Translations under genes and position numbers: made by a program
The notes under the pieces: model-generated
Seen by the model: only the letters and a program-made list of their open reading frames with translations
What the model was told of the DNA's origin: nothing
The model's database searches: none
Shown: piece by piece, positions 44,192-53,432 of the stretch
Layout of the letters: every line of letters starts with the position of its first letter
Position numbering within the stretch: the stretch's first letter is position 1
Origin: Caulobacter vibrioides OR37
GTDB lineage: Bacteria > Pseudomonadota > Alphaproteobacteria > Caulobacterales > Caulobacteraceae
Direction: 5' to 3'
NCBI RefSeq assembly: GCF_000372645.1
Contig: NZ_APMP01000011.1
Location: 42,725 to 106,724, forward strand
Length of the DNA: 64,000 bases

Positions 44192-47100
44192 CAGGCGGGC
44201 TCCGGCGCGTGCGGATGGTGGGAGAGGTTGCGCTCGTCGCGGCGCTTCTTCCCCCGCAGTCGGTCGAGATAGATATAGACCACCGGGGTGGTGATCAGGG
44301 TCAGCAGTTGGCTGGCGATCAGGCCGCCGATGATGGCCACGCCCAGCGGGCGGCGCAGCTCGGCGCCTTCGCCAAAGCCAATCGCCAGAGGCAGGGCGCC
44401 CAGGGCAGCCGCCAGGGTGGTCATCAGGATGGGCCGGAAGCGCAGCAGGCTGGCCTCGCGGGCGGCCTCCTGAGCGGTCAGGCCTCGGCTGCGCTGGGCG
44501 TCCAGCGCGAAGTCGATGATCATGATGGCGTTCTTCTTGACGATCCCTAGCAGCAGGAAGACCCCGATCAGGGCGATGATCGAAAACTCCATCTTGAAGA
44601 TCAGCAGGGCGATGACCGCGCCAACGCCGGCGGCGGGCAGGGTGGACAGCACCGTGATCGGGTGGATGTAGCTTTCGTAGAGAATGCCCAGCACGATGTA
44701 GATCGCCACGATCGCCGCCAGGATCAGCAGGGGTTGCTGGTTATTCTGATCGCCCGCCTGTTTGGCCTGGCCCTGGAAGCTGCCTCGGACATTGGTCGGC
44801 ATCCCGATCTCGGCCTCGGCCTGCTGAATGGCGACGCGCGCGTCGGCCAGGGTCTTGCCCTCCGCCAGGTTGAACGAGACCGTCGTGGCCAGCTCGCCGT
44901 TCTGGTGGTTGACCGAGGTCGGGGTGGCGTTCTGCGATACGCTGGCGATGGCGGGCAGCGGCGTCATGGCGGCGGCGGAGGTGTTGAGGGCCGAGCCGGT
45001 CGACGGATCGCGCAGGGCCGGATTGACGCTGCGGGTCTTGGTCGTGGTCGTCGTCGTGGGCTTGGTGGGCACCCGAACGTCATTCAGGGCTTCGGGACCC
45101 TGGGCGAACTTCTGGTTCCATTCCAGGATCACGGCGTACTGGTTGACGTCCTGATAGATGGTCGCGACCTGTCGCTGGCCGAAGGCGTCATAGAGCGCGT
45201 TGTCGACCGCGCGGGGCGTGATCCCCACGCGCGAGGCGCTGTCGTGGTCGACCGTGACCAGGGTCTCGACCCCGTTCTCTTCCTGGTCGGAATCGACGTC
45301 GGTGAGCACATCGTCGTGGGCCTTCATCGCCTCCGCCAGCTTCGGCGCCCAGGTTTTCAGGGAGTCGCTGGAGTCGCTGGTCAGGGTGTACTGATAGGTC
45401 GAGTTGCTTTGCCGTCCGCCCATCCGCAGGTCCTGGACGGGGTTGAGGAAGATGCTGAGGCCGGTGACGCGCTGCAGCTTGGGCCGCAGGCGGGCGATGA
45501 CCTCCGAACCCTTCTCCTTGCGCTCGCCCATCGGCTTGAGCGTGACGAACATGAAGCCGCCGCCGGCGCGGCCGCCGCCGGTGAAGCCGACCACGGTCTC
45601 GACGGCGGGATCCTTGCGGATGATGTTCACGACCTGACGCAGCTTCTGCTGCATGGCCTGGGACGAGACGGACTGGTCGGCGCGCAGGCCGGCCTGGAGC
45701 TGGCCGGTGTCCTGCTGCGGAAAGAAGCCCTTTGGCACGGCGATATAGAGCCAGGCCGTCATGCCGATCACGGCGAACAACAGGCACAGAACCAGCGGCT
45801 TGGCGTCCAGGGCCCAGTCGAGGCTATGTTCGTAGGCCCGGTGCACGTGGTCGAACAGGCGCTCGAAGACGCGGGCGACGGGCCCCTCCTTCTCCTTCTT
45901 CTCCGGCCGCAGCAGATAGGCGCACATCATCGGCGTCGTGGTCAGCGAGATGACCAGCGAGATCAGCACGGCCGCCGACAGGGTGACGGCGAACTCGCGG
46001 AACAGGCGGCCTACCTGGCCGCCCATGAACAGCAGGGGAATGAACACCGCGACCAGCGAGATGCTGATCGAGAGCACCGTGAAGCCGACCTCGCGCGCGC
46101 CCAGCATGGCGGCCTGGAAGCGGTCCATCCCGCGCTCGATGTGGCGCGCGGTGTTCTCGAGCACGACGATGGCGTCGTCGACCACGAAGCCGGTGGCGAC
46201 CGTGATGGCCATCAGGCTCAGATTGTTCAGCGAGAAGCCCAAGAGGTACATCACGCCGAACGTGCCCAGCAGCGACACGATAGTCGCCGCCGCCGGGATG
46301 AAGGTCGCCCGGGCGCTGCGCAGGAAGGCGCTGACCACCACGATCACCAGGATGATCGAGATCAGCAGCGTCACCTCGATCTCGCGCAGCGACGCGCGGA
46401 TCGAGTTGGTGCGGTCGCTGGCCAGGGACACGGTGATGTCGCTGGGCAGCTGGGCGCGCAGCTCGGGCAGCACCGCTTTGACGCTGTCGACGGTCTGGAT
46501 GACGTTGGCGCCGGGCTGGGCGGTCAGCAGCACGATGATGGCCGGCTTGCCGTTGAAGAGGCCCAGCGTGCGGGTGTCGGCGACGCTGTCGGTGACATCG
46601 GCGACGTCGGAAAGGCGGATGCCCGCGCCGTTGCGCCAGGCGACGATCAGGCCGGCATAGTCGGCGGCCTTGCGGCCCGCGCCGGTGGTGTAGACCTGGT
46701 AGCGCTGGCCGCCGCCCTCGATCGCGCCCTTGGGGCGATTGGCGTTGGCGGACTGAATGGCCGCTCGGATGTCTTCCATGCTGACGCCGTATTGGTTCAG
46801 CAGGAACGGGTTGGCCGAGATCCGCACCGCCGGCAGGGAGCCGCCGCCGATCTCGACGTCGCCGACGCCGGTCACCTGGGACAGGCGCTGGGCGACGATG
46901 TTGGACACCGCGTCGTAGATCTGGCCCGGCGTCTTGGTGTCGGACGTCAGGGCCAGGATGACCACCGGCGCGTCCGACGGGTTCATCTTGCGATAGGTCG
47001 GGTTGCTGCGCAGCGTCGCCGGCAGATCGACGCGCGCGGCGTTGATCGCGGCCTGAACCTCGCGCGCCGCGCCATCGATCTTGCGGTTCAGGTCGAACTG

Positions 47101-47379
47101 CAGGGTGATCTGCGCCCGGCCCGTGGAGCTCTGCGAGGTCATCTCGTTGACGCCCGAGATCACCCCCAGGCGGCGCTCCAGCGGCGTGGCCACGCTGGAC
47201 GCCATGGTCTGCGGGCTGGCGCCGGACAGGTTGGCCTGCACCGAGATGGTCGGAAAATCCACCTGCGGCAGGGGCGCGACGGGCAGCACGAAGAAGGCCG
47301 CTATGCCCGCCATCGCCACCCCGATGGTCAGCAGGACCGTCGCGACGGGGCGGCGGATGAACGGCGACGAGAGGTTCAC
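44191..47379 (-). CDS. mdtC: RND multidrug efflux pump, second subunit (MdtC-like)
   Basis: A 1062-residue inner-membrane proton antiporter of the HAE1 RND family with 12 membrane segments and two large periplasmic loops; the TM4 proton-relay acids are in GFVVDDAIVVLENTARH. The GTG at 47379 overlaps the previous pump stop in GTGA. A Thr/Pro-rich stretch near residues 768-830 (starting TKPTTTTTTKTRS) enlarges the second periplasmic domain beyond its paralogue. Two consecutive different RND genes after one adaptor is the MdtABC pattern, where the two proteins form a mixed trimer. Symbol by arrangement. Confidence 0.9.
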   Translation of the reverse strand: MNLSSPFIRRPVATVLLTIGVAMAGIAAFFVLPVAPLPQVDFPTISVQANLSGASPQTMASSVATPLERRLGVISGVNEMTSQSSTGRAQITLQFDLNRKIDGAAREVQAAINAARVDLPATLRSNPTYRKMNPSDAPVVILALTSDTKTPGQIYDAVSNIVAQRLSQVTGVGDVEIGGGSLPAVRISANPFLLNQYGVSMEDIRAAIQSANANRPKGAIEGGGQRYQVYTTGAGRKAADYAGLIVAWRNGAGIRLSDVADVTDSVADTRTLGLFNGKPAIIVLLTAQPGANVIQTVDSVKAVLPELRAQLPSDITVSLASDRTNSIRASLREIEVTLLISIILVIVVVSAFLRSARATFIPAAATIVSLLGTFGVMYLLGFSLNNLSLMAITVATGFVVDDAIVVLENTARHIERGMDRFQAAMLGAREVGFTVLSISISLVAVFIPLLFMGGQVGRLFREFAVTLSAAVLISLVISLTTTPMMCAYLLRPEKKEKEGPVARVFERLFDHVHRAYEHSLDWALDAKPLVLCLLFAVIGMTAWLYIAVPKGFFPQQDTGQLQAGLRADQSVSSQAMQQKLRQVVNIIRKDPAVETVVGFTGGGRAGGGFMFVTLKPMGERKEKGSEVIARLRPKLQRVTGLSIFLNPVQDLRMGGRQSNSTYQYTLTSDSSDSLKTWAPKLAEAMKAHDDVLTDVDSDQEENGVETLVTVDHDSASRVGITPRAVDNALYDAFGQRQVATIYQDVNQYAVILEWNQKFAQGPEALNDVRVPTKPTTTTTTKTRSVNPALRDPSTGSALNTSAAAMTPLPAIASVSQNATPTSVNHQNGELATTVSFNLAEGKTLADARVAIQQAEAEIGMPTNVRGSFQGQAKQAGDQNNQQPLLILAAIVAIYIVLGILYESYIHPITVLSTLPAAGVGAVIALLIFKMEFSIIALIGVFLLLGIVKKNAIMIIDFALDAQRSRGLTAQEAAREASLLRFRPILMTTLAAALGALPLAIGFGEGAELRRPLGVAIIGGLIASQLLTLITTPVVYIYLDRLRGKKRRDERNLSHHPHAPEPA

Positions 47380-50300
47380 GACGGCGCCCCTGGGATCGGC
47401 TCGGGTTCGCCATCCAGCGGCGTCGTGTCCGCGCGGCCCTTGCGACCGCTGGGCAGCAGGCTGTCGAAGGCCAGATAGACGACCGGGGTCGTGAAGATGG
47501 TCAGAAGCTGGCTGACCATCAGGCCGCCGAAGATGGCCACGCCCAGCGGACGACGCAGCTCGGCGCCCTCGCCAAAGCCCAGCATCAGCGGGATGGCCGC
47601 GAACAGGGCCGCCAGGGTGGTCATCAGGATCGGACGGAACCGCAGGACGGCGGCCTGGAAGATCGCCTCGCGCGGCGACTTGCCCTCGTTGCGCTCGGCG
47701 TCGATGGCGAAGTCGATCATCATGATCGCGTTCTTCTTGACGATGCCGATCAGCAGGATGATGCCGATGATCCCGATCACGCCCAGGCCCGCGCCCGTGA
47801 TCCACAGGAACAGCAGGGCGCCGACGCCGGCCGAGGGCAGGGTCGACAGGATGGTCAGCGGGTGGACATAGCTCTCGTAGAGCACGCCCAGCACGATATA
47901 GACGCAGACCACCGCCGCCAGGATCAGCCACAGCTGGTTGGACAGCGAGTTCTCGTAGGCTCCCGCGGCGCCCAGGAAGGTGTGGGTCACCGACGCGGGC
48001 ATCTTGATGTCCTTCATCGCCTTGCGGATCTCGCTGACCGCGTGACCCAGCGAGACCCCCGGCGCGGTGTCGAAGCCGATCGTGGTGGCCGGGAACTGGG
48101 CGACGTGGGTTACCTGCAACGGCGCTTGGCGCGTGCTGATGGTCGAGAAGGCGTTCAGCGGCGCGGGCTGGCCGCTCCCGGTCTTCAGGTGCAGATCGCC
48201 CAGGTTGCTCGGATCGGTCAGGACGCCGGGCTTGGCCTCCAGGATCACGCGGTACTGGTTGGTCTCGGTGAAGATGGTCGAGACGATCCGCTGGCCGAAC
48301 GCGCTGTACAGGGCGTCGTCGACGTCGGATGCGGTGATCGACAGCCGCGCCGCGGAGTCGCGGTCGATGTCGACATACGCGGCCTGGCCGGTGGCCGAGG
48401 CGTCCGAATAGACGTTGCGGACGGCCTTGACCTTGTTCAGCTGGGCCACCAGCTTGCCGGCCCATTCCTTGATGGTCGGGGTGTCGGCGCCTTCCAGCGA
48501 GACGCGGTACTGGGTCGGGCCGGTCTCGGCGTCGATGGTCAGGTCCTGGGTGGGCTGCAGGTACAGGGTGACGCCCGGCACATGGGCGACCCGATCACGC
48601 AGCCGCTGCATGATCTTTTCCTGCGAGCCGGAGCGGTCGGCTTTCAGGTTGATCTGCATCTGGCCGGTGTGGAGCATGGCGTTGTTGGCGCCGTCGACGC
48701 CGATGAACGAGGCGACGCTCTCGACCGCCGGATCGTCCAGGATCGCCTCGGCCGCCTGTTGCTGCAGGGCCGACATGCGGTCGTAGGAGACCGACTGGCT
48801 CATCTCGGTCCGGGCCAACAGTTGCCCGGTGTCCTGGGTCGGGAACAGGCCCTTGGGGATGACGATGTAGAGCAGGGCCGTCAGGGCCAGGGTGGCGATC
48901 GCGACCAACAGGGTGGCGCGTTGATGCTCCAGCACCCAGGCCAGGGCCTTCTCGTAGCGGCCTTCGACGCGCTCGAAGAGGTCTAGCGCCTTCTTGCTGA
49001 CGCCCTTGGGCTCCTGCTCCGGATGCGAGCGCAGCCAGCGGGCCGACAGCATCGGGGTCAGGGTCAGGGAGACGACGGCCGAGATCAGGATGGTGATGGC
49101 CAGGCTGATGGCGAACTCGCGGAACAGGCGGCCGACCACGTCGCCCATGAACAGCAGCGGGATCAGCACCGCGATCAGCGAGATGGTCAGCGAGATGATC
49201 GTGAAGCCGATCTCCTTGGCGCCCTTCAGCGCCGCCTCCATCGGCTTTTCGCCGCGCTCCAGATGGCGGGTGATGTTCTCGATCATCACGATGGCGTCGT
49301 CGACCACGAAGCCGGTGGCGATGGTCAGGGCCATCAGGCTGAGGTTGTTGAGGCTAAAGCCCAGCAGGTACATCACCCCGCACGAGCCGATCAGCGAGAT
49401 CGGCACGGCCAGGCTGGCGATCACCGTGGCCCGCAGGCTGTGCAGGAAGAAGAAGATCACCAGCACCACCAGCGCCACGGCCAGCAGCAGCTCCATCTCG
49501 ACGTGGTGGACCGACGCGCGGATGCCCGTGGTGCGGTCGGCCAGCACGCGAACATCCAGCGTGGCCGGCAGGCCGGCTTGAAGCTCGGGCAGCTTGGCCT
49601 TGATGGCGTCCACCGTCTTGATGACGTTGGCGCCGGGTTGGCGCTGGACGTTGACGATGATGGCCGGCGTCTTGTCGGCCCAGGCGCCCAGGCGGGTGTT
49701 CTCGGCGCTGGAGATGACCTGGGCCACGTCGGAAAGACGCACCGGAGCGCCGTTCTTGTAGGTGACGATCAGGTTCTTGTAGTCGTCGACGCTCAGTAGC
49801 TGGTCGTTGGCGTTGATCGTGTAGGCGCGGGTCGGGCCGTCGAAGCTGCCCTTGGCGCTGTTGGCGTTGGCGGCGCTGATCGCCGTCTGAACGTCGGACA
49901 GGGCCAGCCCATAGCTGGACAGGGCCTGGGTGTCGGCCTGGATCCGCATGGCCGGCCGCTGGCCGCCCGACAGGGTGACGAGACCGACGCCGGAGACCTG
50001 GCTGATCTTCTGGGCGAGGCGGGTGTTCACGAGGTTCTGCACCTCGGTCAGCGGCAGGGTGTCCGAAGTCACCGCCAGGGTCAGCACCGGCGCGTCGGCC
50101 GGATTGACCTTGGCGTAGACTGGCGGCGCGGGCAGGTCGGCGGGCAGCAGCGAGCCGCTGGCGTTGATGGCCGCCTGCACCTCCTGTTCGGCGACGTCCA
50201 GAGACTCGCCGAGATTGAACTGCAGCGTGATCACCGACGCGCCGGCCGTGCTGACCGAGCTCATCCGGGCCAGGCCCGCCATCTCGCCCAGCTGGCGCTC

Positions 50301-50501
50301 CAGCGGAGCGGTGACGGTCTGGCTCATCACCTCGGGGCTTGCGCCCGGATAGAGGGTCTGGACCTGGATCGTGGGGTAGTCGACCTGCGGCAGGGCCGAC
50401 AGCGGCAGCAGCCGGAAGCCGACCAGGCCCGCCAGGACGATGGCGACCATGAACAGGGCCGTGGCGACCGGCCGCTCGATAAAGGGGCGCGAGGGGTTCA
50501 T
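47376..50501 (-). CDS. mdtB: RND multidrug efflux pump, first subunit (MdtB-like)
   Basis: A 1041-residue RND antiporter. N-terminus MNPSRPFIERPVATALFMVA, TM4 GFVVDDAIVMIENITRH with the paired Asp, and a C-terminal half with GIVKKNAIMMIDFAIDAERN. It is similar in sequence to the next gene but clearly a separate subunit. Preceded by the adaptor gene 15 bases upstream. Confidence 0.93.
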   Translation of the reverse strand: MNPSRPFIERPVATALFMVAIVLAGLVGFRLLPLSALPQVDYPTIQVQTLYPGASPEVMSQTVTAPLERQLGEMAGLARMSSVSTAGASVITLQFNLGESLDVAEQEVQAAINASGSLLPADLPAPPVYAKVNPADAPVLTLAVTSDTLPLTEVQNLVNTRLAQKISQVSGVGLVTLSGGQRPAMRIQADTQALSSYGLALSDVQTAISAANANSAKGSFDGPTRAYTINANDQLLSVDDYKNLIVTYKNGAPVRLSDVAQVISSAENTRLGAWADKTPAIIVNVQRQPGANVIKTVDAIKAKLPELQAGLPATLDVRVLADRTTGIRASVHHVEMELLLAVALVVLVIFFFLHSLRATVIASLAVPISLIGSCGVMYLLGFSLNNLSLMALTIATGFVVDDAIVMIENITRHLERGEKPMEAALKGAKEIGFTIISLTISLIAVLIPLLFMGDVVGRLFREFAISLAITILISAVVSLTLTPMLSARWLRSHPEQEPKGVSKKALDLFERVEGRYEKALAWVLEHQRATLLVAIATLALTALLYIVIPKGLFPTQDTGQLLARTEMSQSVSYDRMSALQQQAAEAILDDPAVESVASFIGVDGANNAMLHTGQMQINLKADRSGSQEKIMQRLRDRVAHVPGVTLYLQPTQDLTIDAETGPTQYRVSLEGADTPTIKEWAGKLVAQLNKVKAVRNVYSDASATGQAAYVDIDRDSAARLSITASDVDDALYSAFGQRIVSTIFTETNQYRVILEAKPGVLTDPSNLGDLHLKTGSGQPAPLNAFSTISTRQAPLQVTHVAQFPATTIGFDTAPGVSLGHAVSEIRKAMKDIKMPASVTHTFLGAAGAYENSLSNQLWLILAAVVCVYIVLGVLYESYVHPLTILSTLPSAGVGALLFLWITGAGLGVIGIIGIILLIGIVKKNAIMMIDFAIDAERNEGKSPREAIFQAAVLRFRPILMTTLAALFAAIPLMLGFGEGAELRRPLGVAIFGGLMVSQLLTIFTTPVVYLAFDSLLPSGRKGRADTTPLDGEPEPIPGAPS

Positions 50502-50516
50502 CGCTGCGGGGTCCGC

Positions 50517-51887
50517 TTAGCCCTGGGGCTGCGGCTGGCGGTGGCGACGGTTCTCACCGCCGCCCTGGCCTTGGCCGTCGGCCTGTCCCTGACCGCCCTG
50601 TCCCTGAGCGCCCTGACCGTGGCCTTGGCCGTGCTGGCGGTGTCCGCCCTTGCCGCCGCCCTTGCCGCCCCACTGGCCGGGACCCTGGGGCTTGTCGCCT
50701 GGCAGTTGGACGCGGCTTCCATCGCGCAGGCGGTCGCCGCCCTCGGTGATGACCTTGTCACCGACCTTCAGGCCGTCGGTGATCTGCACCTGAACGCCGG
50801 TGGCCTGGCCGGTCTTAACCGGGGTCTTGGAGACGGTGTGGTCGTCGTTCAGCAGCCACACGAAGGGACCGTTCGCGCTCTGGCGCACGGCCGTGGCCGG
50901 CACGACGATCGCACCCTTGATGGTATCCAGCGTCATGCGGACATTGACGAATTGGCTCGGGAACAGGGCGCCGCTGGCGTTCGGGAAGCGGGCCTTGGCC
51001 TTGACCGTGCCGGTGCCGGCGTCGACCACGTTGTCCAGGGTCGAGAAGGCGCCGGTGTCCAGGGTCTGGGTGCGGGTGCGGTCGAGCGCGGCCACGGGCA
51101 CGTTGGCGCGGCCCTGGCGGGCGGCGATGCGCGGCACGTCGTCCTGCGGGACCGTGAACTCCACATCGATCGGCGAGAGGGTGGTGACGACCGCCACGCC
51201 GTTCGTGTCGCCCGCGCCGATATAGTTGCCGACATCGGTGACCCGCAGGCCCACGCGACCGGCGACCGGGGCGACGATGCGGGTGTAGCCGAGATTGATC
51301 TGGGCCGTGCCGACGGCGGCGCGATCGGTCATGACCACGCCTTCCAATTGCTTGACCGTCGCGGCCTGGGTGTCGACCTCCTGGCGGGCGATCGAGTCCT
51401 GGCTCAGCAGGGTCTGGTAGCGCGACAGGGTCAGCTTGGCGCTGGCCAGCTGGGCCTCGTCCCGAGTCAGGTTCCCCTGCGCCTGCAGCAGGGCCATCTT
51501 GAACGGGCGGGGATCGATCTGCGCCAAGGGCTGGCCGCGCTTGACGATCTGGCCTTCGCGGAACAGCACCTCGGTGATCACGCCGGAGACCTGCGGACGA
51601 ACCGTGACGGTCGCGGCCGGCTTCACCGCGCCCAAGGCGTCGATGATGATGGGCAGGTCCGTGCTGGTCGCGGCGGCCACCGCCACCGTGCTCGCCGGAC
51701 CGCCGCGACGACCGCCGCCGAAGCCACCCGGGCCTCCCGGGCCGCCGCTATCCTTGGCGTTATGCAGCAGAACCCAGGACAGACCGCCGACGCCGGCCAG
51801 GACGGCTACGGCGATGACACCGCCGATAATCCGCGTCCGGCGGCGCGGCGAGGTGCGCGAGGCGGGGGGCGTGGAGTCGATCATCAT
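50517..51887 (-). CDS. mdtA: RND efflux periplasmic adaptor (MdtA-like)
   Basis: A 456-residue membrane-fusion protein. One N-terminal membrane anchor (about 18-38, IIGGVIAVAVLAGVGGLSWV) is followed by a Gly-rich linker, the lipoyl/barrel-sandwich halves (VRPQVSGVITEVLFREGQIV and YTRIVAPVAGRVGLR), a coiled-coil hairpin between them and the beta-barrel. The C-terminal 50 residues are an unusual Gly/Gln/His-rich tail. Start: the first of two adjacent ATG codons with AAGG five bases upstream; an upstream in-frame ATG at 51998 is less likely. First gene of the adaptor-pump-pump-channel operon. Confidence 0.92.
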   Translation of the reverse strand: MMIDSTPPASRTSPRRRTRIIGGVIAVAVLAGVGGLSWVLLHNAKDSGGPGGPGGFGGGRRGGPASTVAVAAATSTDLPIIIDALGAVKPAATVTVRPQVSGVITEVLFREGQIVKRGQPLAQIDPRPFKMALLQAQGNLTRDEAQLASAKLTLSRYQTLLSQDSIARQEVDTQAATVKQLEGVVMTDRAAVGTAQINLGYTRIVAPVAGRVGLRVTDVGNYIGAGDTNGVAVVTTLSPIDVEFTVPQDDVPRIAARQGRANVPVAALDRTRTQTLDTGAFSTLDNVVDAGTGTVKAKARFPNASGALFPSQFVNVRMTLDTIKGAIVVPATAVRQSANGPFVWLLNDDHTVSKTPVKTGQATGVQVQITDGLKVGDKVITEGGDRLRDGSRVQLPGDKPQGPGQWGGKGGGKGGHRQHGQGHGQGAQGQGGQGQADGQGQGGGENRRHRQPQPQG

Positions 51888-52121
51888 CAGCCTTCGGTCC
51901 GGCCGCGACGCGCGCGGCGTGTTCGTTCGGGACGGCGACTCGCCAACCCAGGGTCGCTGTCGTCGGAGGACAGCCAGCGAGCCGTAAGAGTCGAACATGT
52001 GCGCCGGTTTTCAGTGCTGAAATGATCTAGCCTCGATATGGCTCCGCTTCGATAGGGGAAAGTGTCGGACTCGCGGCGGAAAGGCGCGTGGCCAAGGTTC
52101 CGGGACGCCGAAGAACGCCAA

Positions 52122-52152
52122 AAGCCCGACGTCGCGATCCGACGCCGGGCTT
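52122..52152 (-). terminator. terminator hairpin of the PI-PLC-like gene
   Basis: On the minus strand AGCCCGGCGTCG pairs with CGACGTCGGGCT, with two mismatches, followed by TTTTGG. It lies about 25 bases past the stop. Confidence 0.6.
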
Positions 52153-52177
52153 GGGCTTGAAGCCGCTGGTTGCGGGG

Positions 52178-53368
52178 CTATCGCGCGCCCAGCACGGGAT
52201 TGCGCCGCGCGACGCCGCCGCCCGGCAGTTTCACCACATACGGCGTGCCATAGGCGTTGCCCGGATGTTCGAAGTCGGTCGACACCACCTGGGCGCCGCT
52301 GGCGAAGGCGGCGTTGGCGCGGGTCATGTCGTTGATCTTGGCTTCGTAGGTCTCGATGTCCGAGCGCGTGCGCACGATATAGCCCTGGCGGACGTAGGTC
52401 TTGATGTCGTCGGCGCGCACCAGGGCGTTGTCGAACATCAGGAAGGCGGCGTGGTCCTGGCCGGGCTCGGCGCGCACGAACGCCATGCGCCCCTTCAGCG
52501 ACGGGTGGCCTTCCAGATAGCCTCGCGTGGCGGCTTCGCCGGTGGCGGTGATCATCAGGATCACGATCTTGCCGCGCGCCGATTTCAGCGTCGGCCAGGC
52601 GCCGGCCCGGATCGCTTCGTTCAGCGTCGCGTGCGCGCCGCGCACGTCGTCTGGCGTGATCAGGCGCTCGCGTCCCAACACCGAGACGATCTCCTGGTCC
52701 AGGTCGTCGAACAGCGCTGGGGTGAACGGCACCGTGTGGGTCGGGTTGGGGAAGATCGGAATGTCCGAGACCTTGGCCTCGACCACCAGGAACAGAGGAA
52801 TGTGGCCGGGGTGGGCGTCGGACCATTCGCGCACCTGGGTCAGGCACAGCTTGAACGTCGGACAGTGGCTGCGGAAGTCGATGTCCGGCATGTGCAGCAC
52901 CTTGTAGCCGGGCGCGTCCAGGCCCGTCTTGTCGAAGGGCAGCAGATCGGTCACGCCCTTCTCGCGCAGCACGCGATAGCCGGCGGGGTCGAGGAAGTTG
53001 CCGCCCTTGGGATCGGGATTGACGTCGATCTCCAGGCTGCGCATCCCCTCGTCGAGCTGTGTCTTCAGGTCCGGATGCTCATAGCTGAGCCCTTCACTCA
53101 TCTTGACGTCGTTGGGGTGCTCTTCCTTGAACAGCGCCGCCATCGAAGCCGGCATACGGGTCCCGATGTCGCTCATCATGCGGCCAAGGATCGGATCGAC
53201 GATGGCCAGCAGCCGCTTGTCGACCGGCATGGCGTAGCTGTTGTGGGTGCCCAGCACCTGGATCTCGTTCAGCTTGAGATCGGGCGAAAGGGCGGGGCTC
53301 TCCTGGGCCATCACCGGCGTGGCGGTGGCGAGGAGCGCGGCGCAGAGGCGCGCGGAGAAGCGGGGCAT
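52178..53368 (-). CDS. secreted Ca2+-dependent PI-PLC-like phosphodiesterase
   Basis: A 396-residue secreted protein with a signal peptide (about 1-21, ending VMAQ). The PI-PLC X-box fold is suggested by LGTHNSYAMP (catalytic His42), RSLEIDVNPD (metal-binding acids) and HMPDIDFRSHC (second His), the pattern of bacterial Ca2+-dependent phosphoinositide phospholipase C. It would cleave inositol phospholipids or related phosphodiesters in the periplasm or outside. It lies 65 bases after the TonB receptor gene in the same direction, but a terminator separates them. Specific substrate unknown. Confidence 0.85.
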   Translation of the reverse strand: MPRFSARLCAALLATATPVMAQESPALSPDLKLNEIQVLGTHNSYAMPVDKRLLAIVDPILGRMMSDIGTRMPASMAALFKEEHPNDVKMSEGLSYEHPDLKTQLDEGMRSLEIDVNPDPKGGNFLDPAGYRVLREKGVTDLLPFDKTGLDAPGYKVLHMPDIDFRSHCPTFKLCLTQVREWSDAHPGHIPLFLVVEAKVSDIPIFPNPTHTVPFTPALFDDLDQEIVSVLGRERLITPDDVRGAHATLNEAIRAGAWPTLKSARGKIVILMITATGEAATRGYLEGHPSLKGRMAFVRAEPGQDHAAFLMFDNALVRADDIKTYVRQGYIVRTRSDIETYEAKINDMTRANAAFASGAQVVSTDFEHPGNAYGTPYVVKLPGGGVARRNPVLGAR

Positions 53369-53390
53369 GGGGAACCTTCGGAAAAGAAAA

Positions 53391-53418
53391 AGGCCGCCCG
53401 GATCGCTCCGGGCGGTCT
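53391..53418 (-). terminator. intrinsic terminator after the TonB receptor gene
   Basis: On the minus strand AGACCGCCCGGA and TCCGGGCGGCCT pair over a GCGA loop and are followed by TTTTTCTTTTCC. Stop of the receptor transcript, 15 bases beyond its stop codon. Confidence 0.85.
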
Positions 53419-53432
53419 GAAGTCGAGGGGAT

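Noticed and set aside
44662..47478. 938-residue plus-strand open frame opposite the RND pump
   Set aside because: High-GC antisense shadow; composition is Asp/Gly/Gln/Arg-rich with no domain, while the minus strand is a full RND protein.
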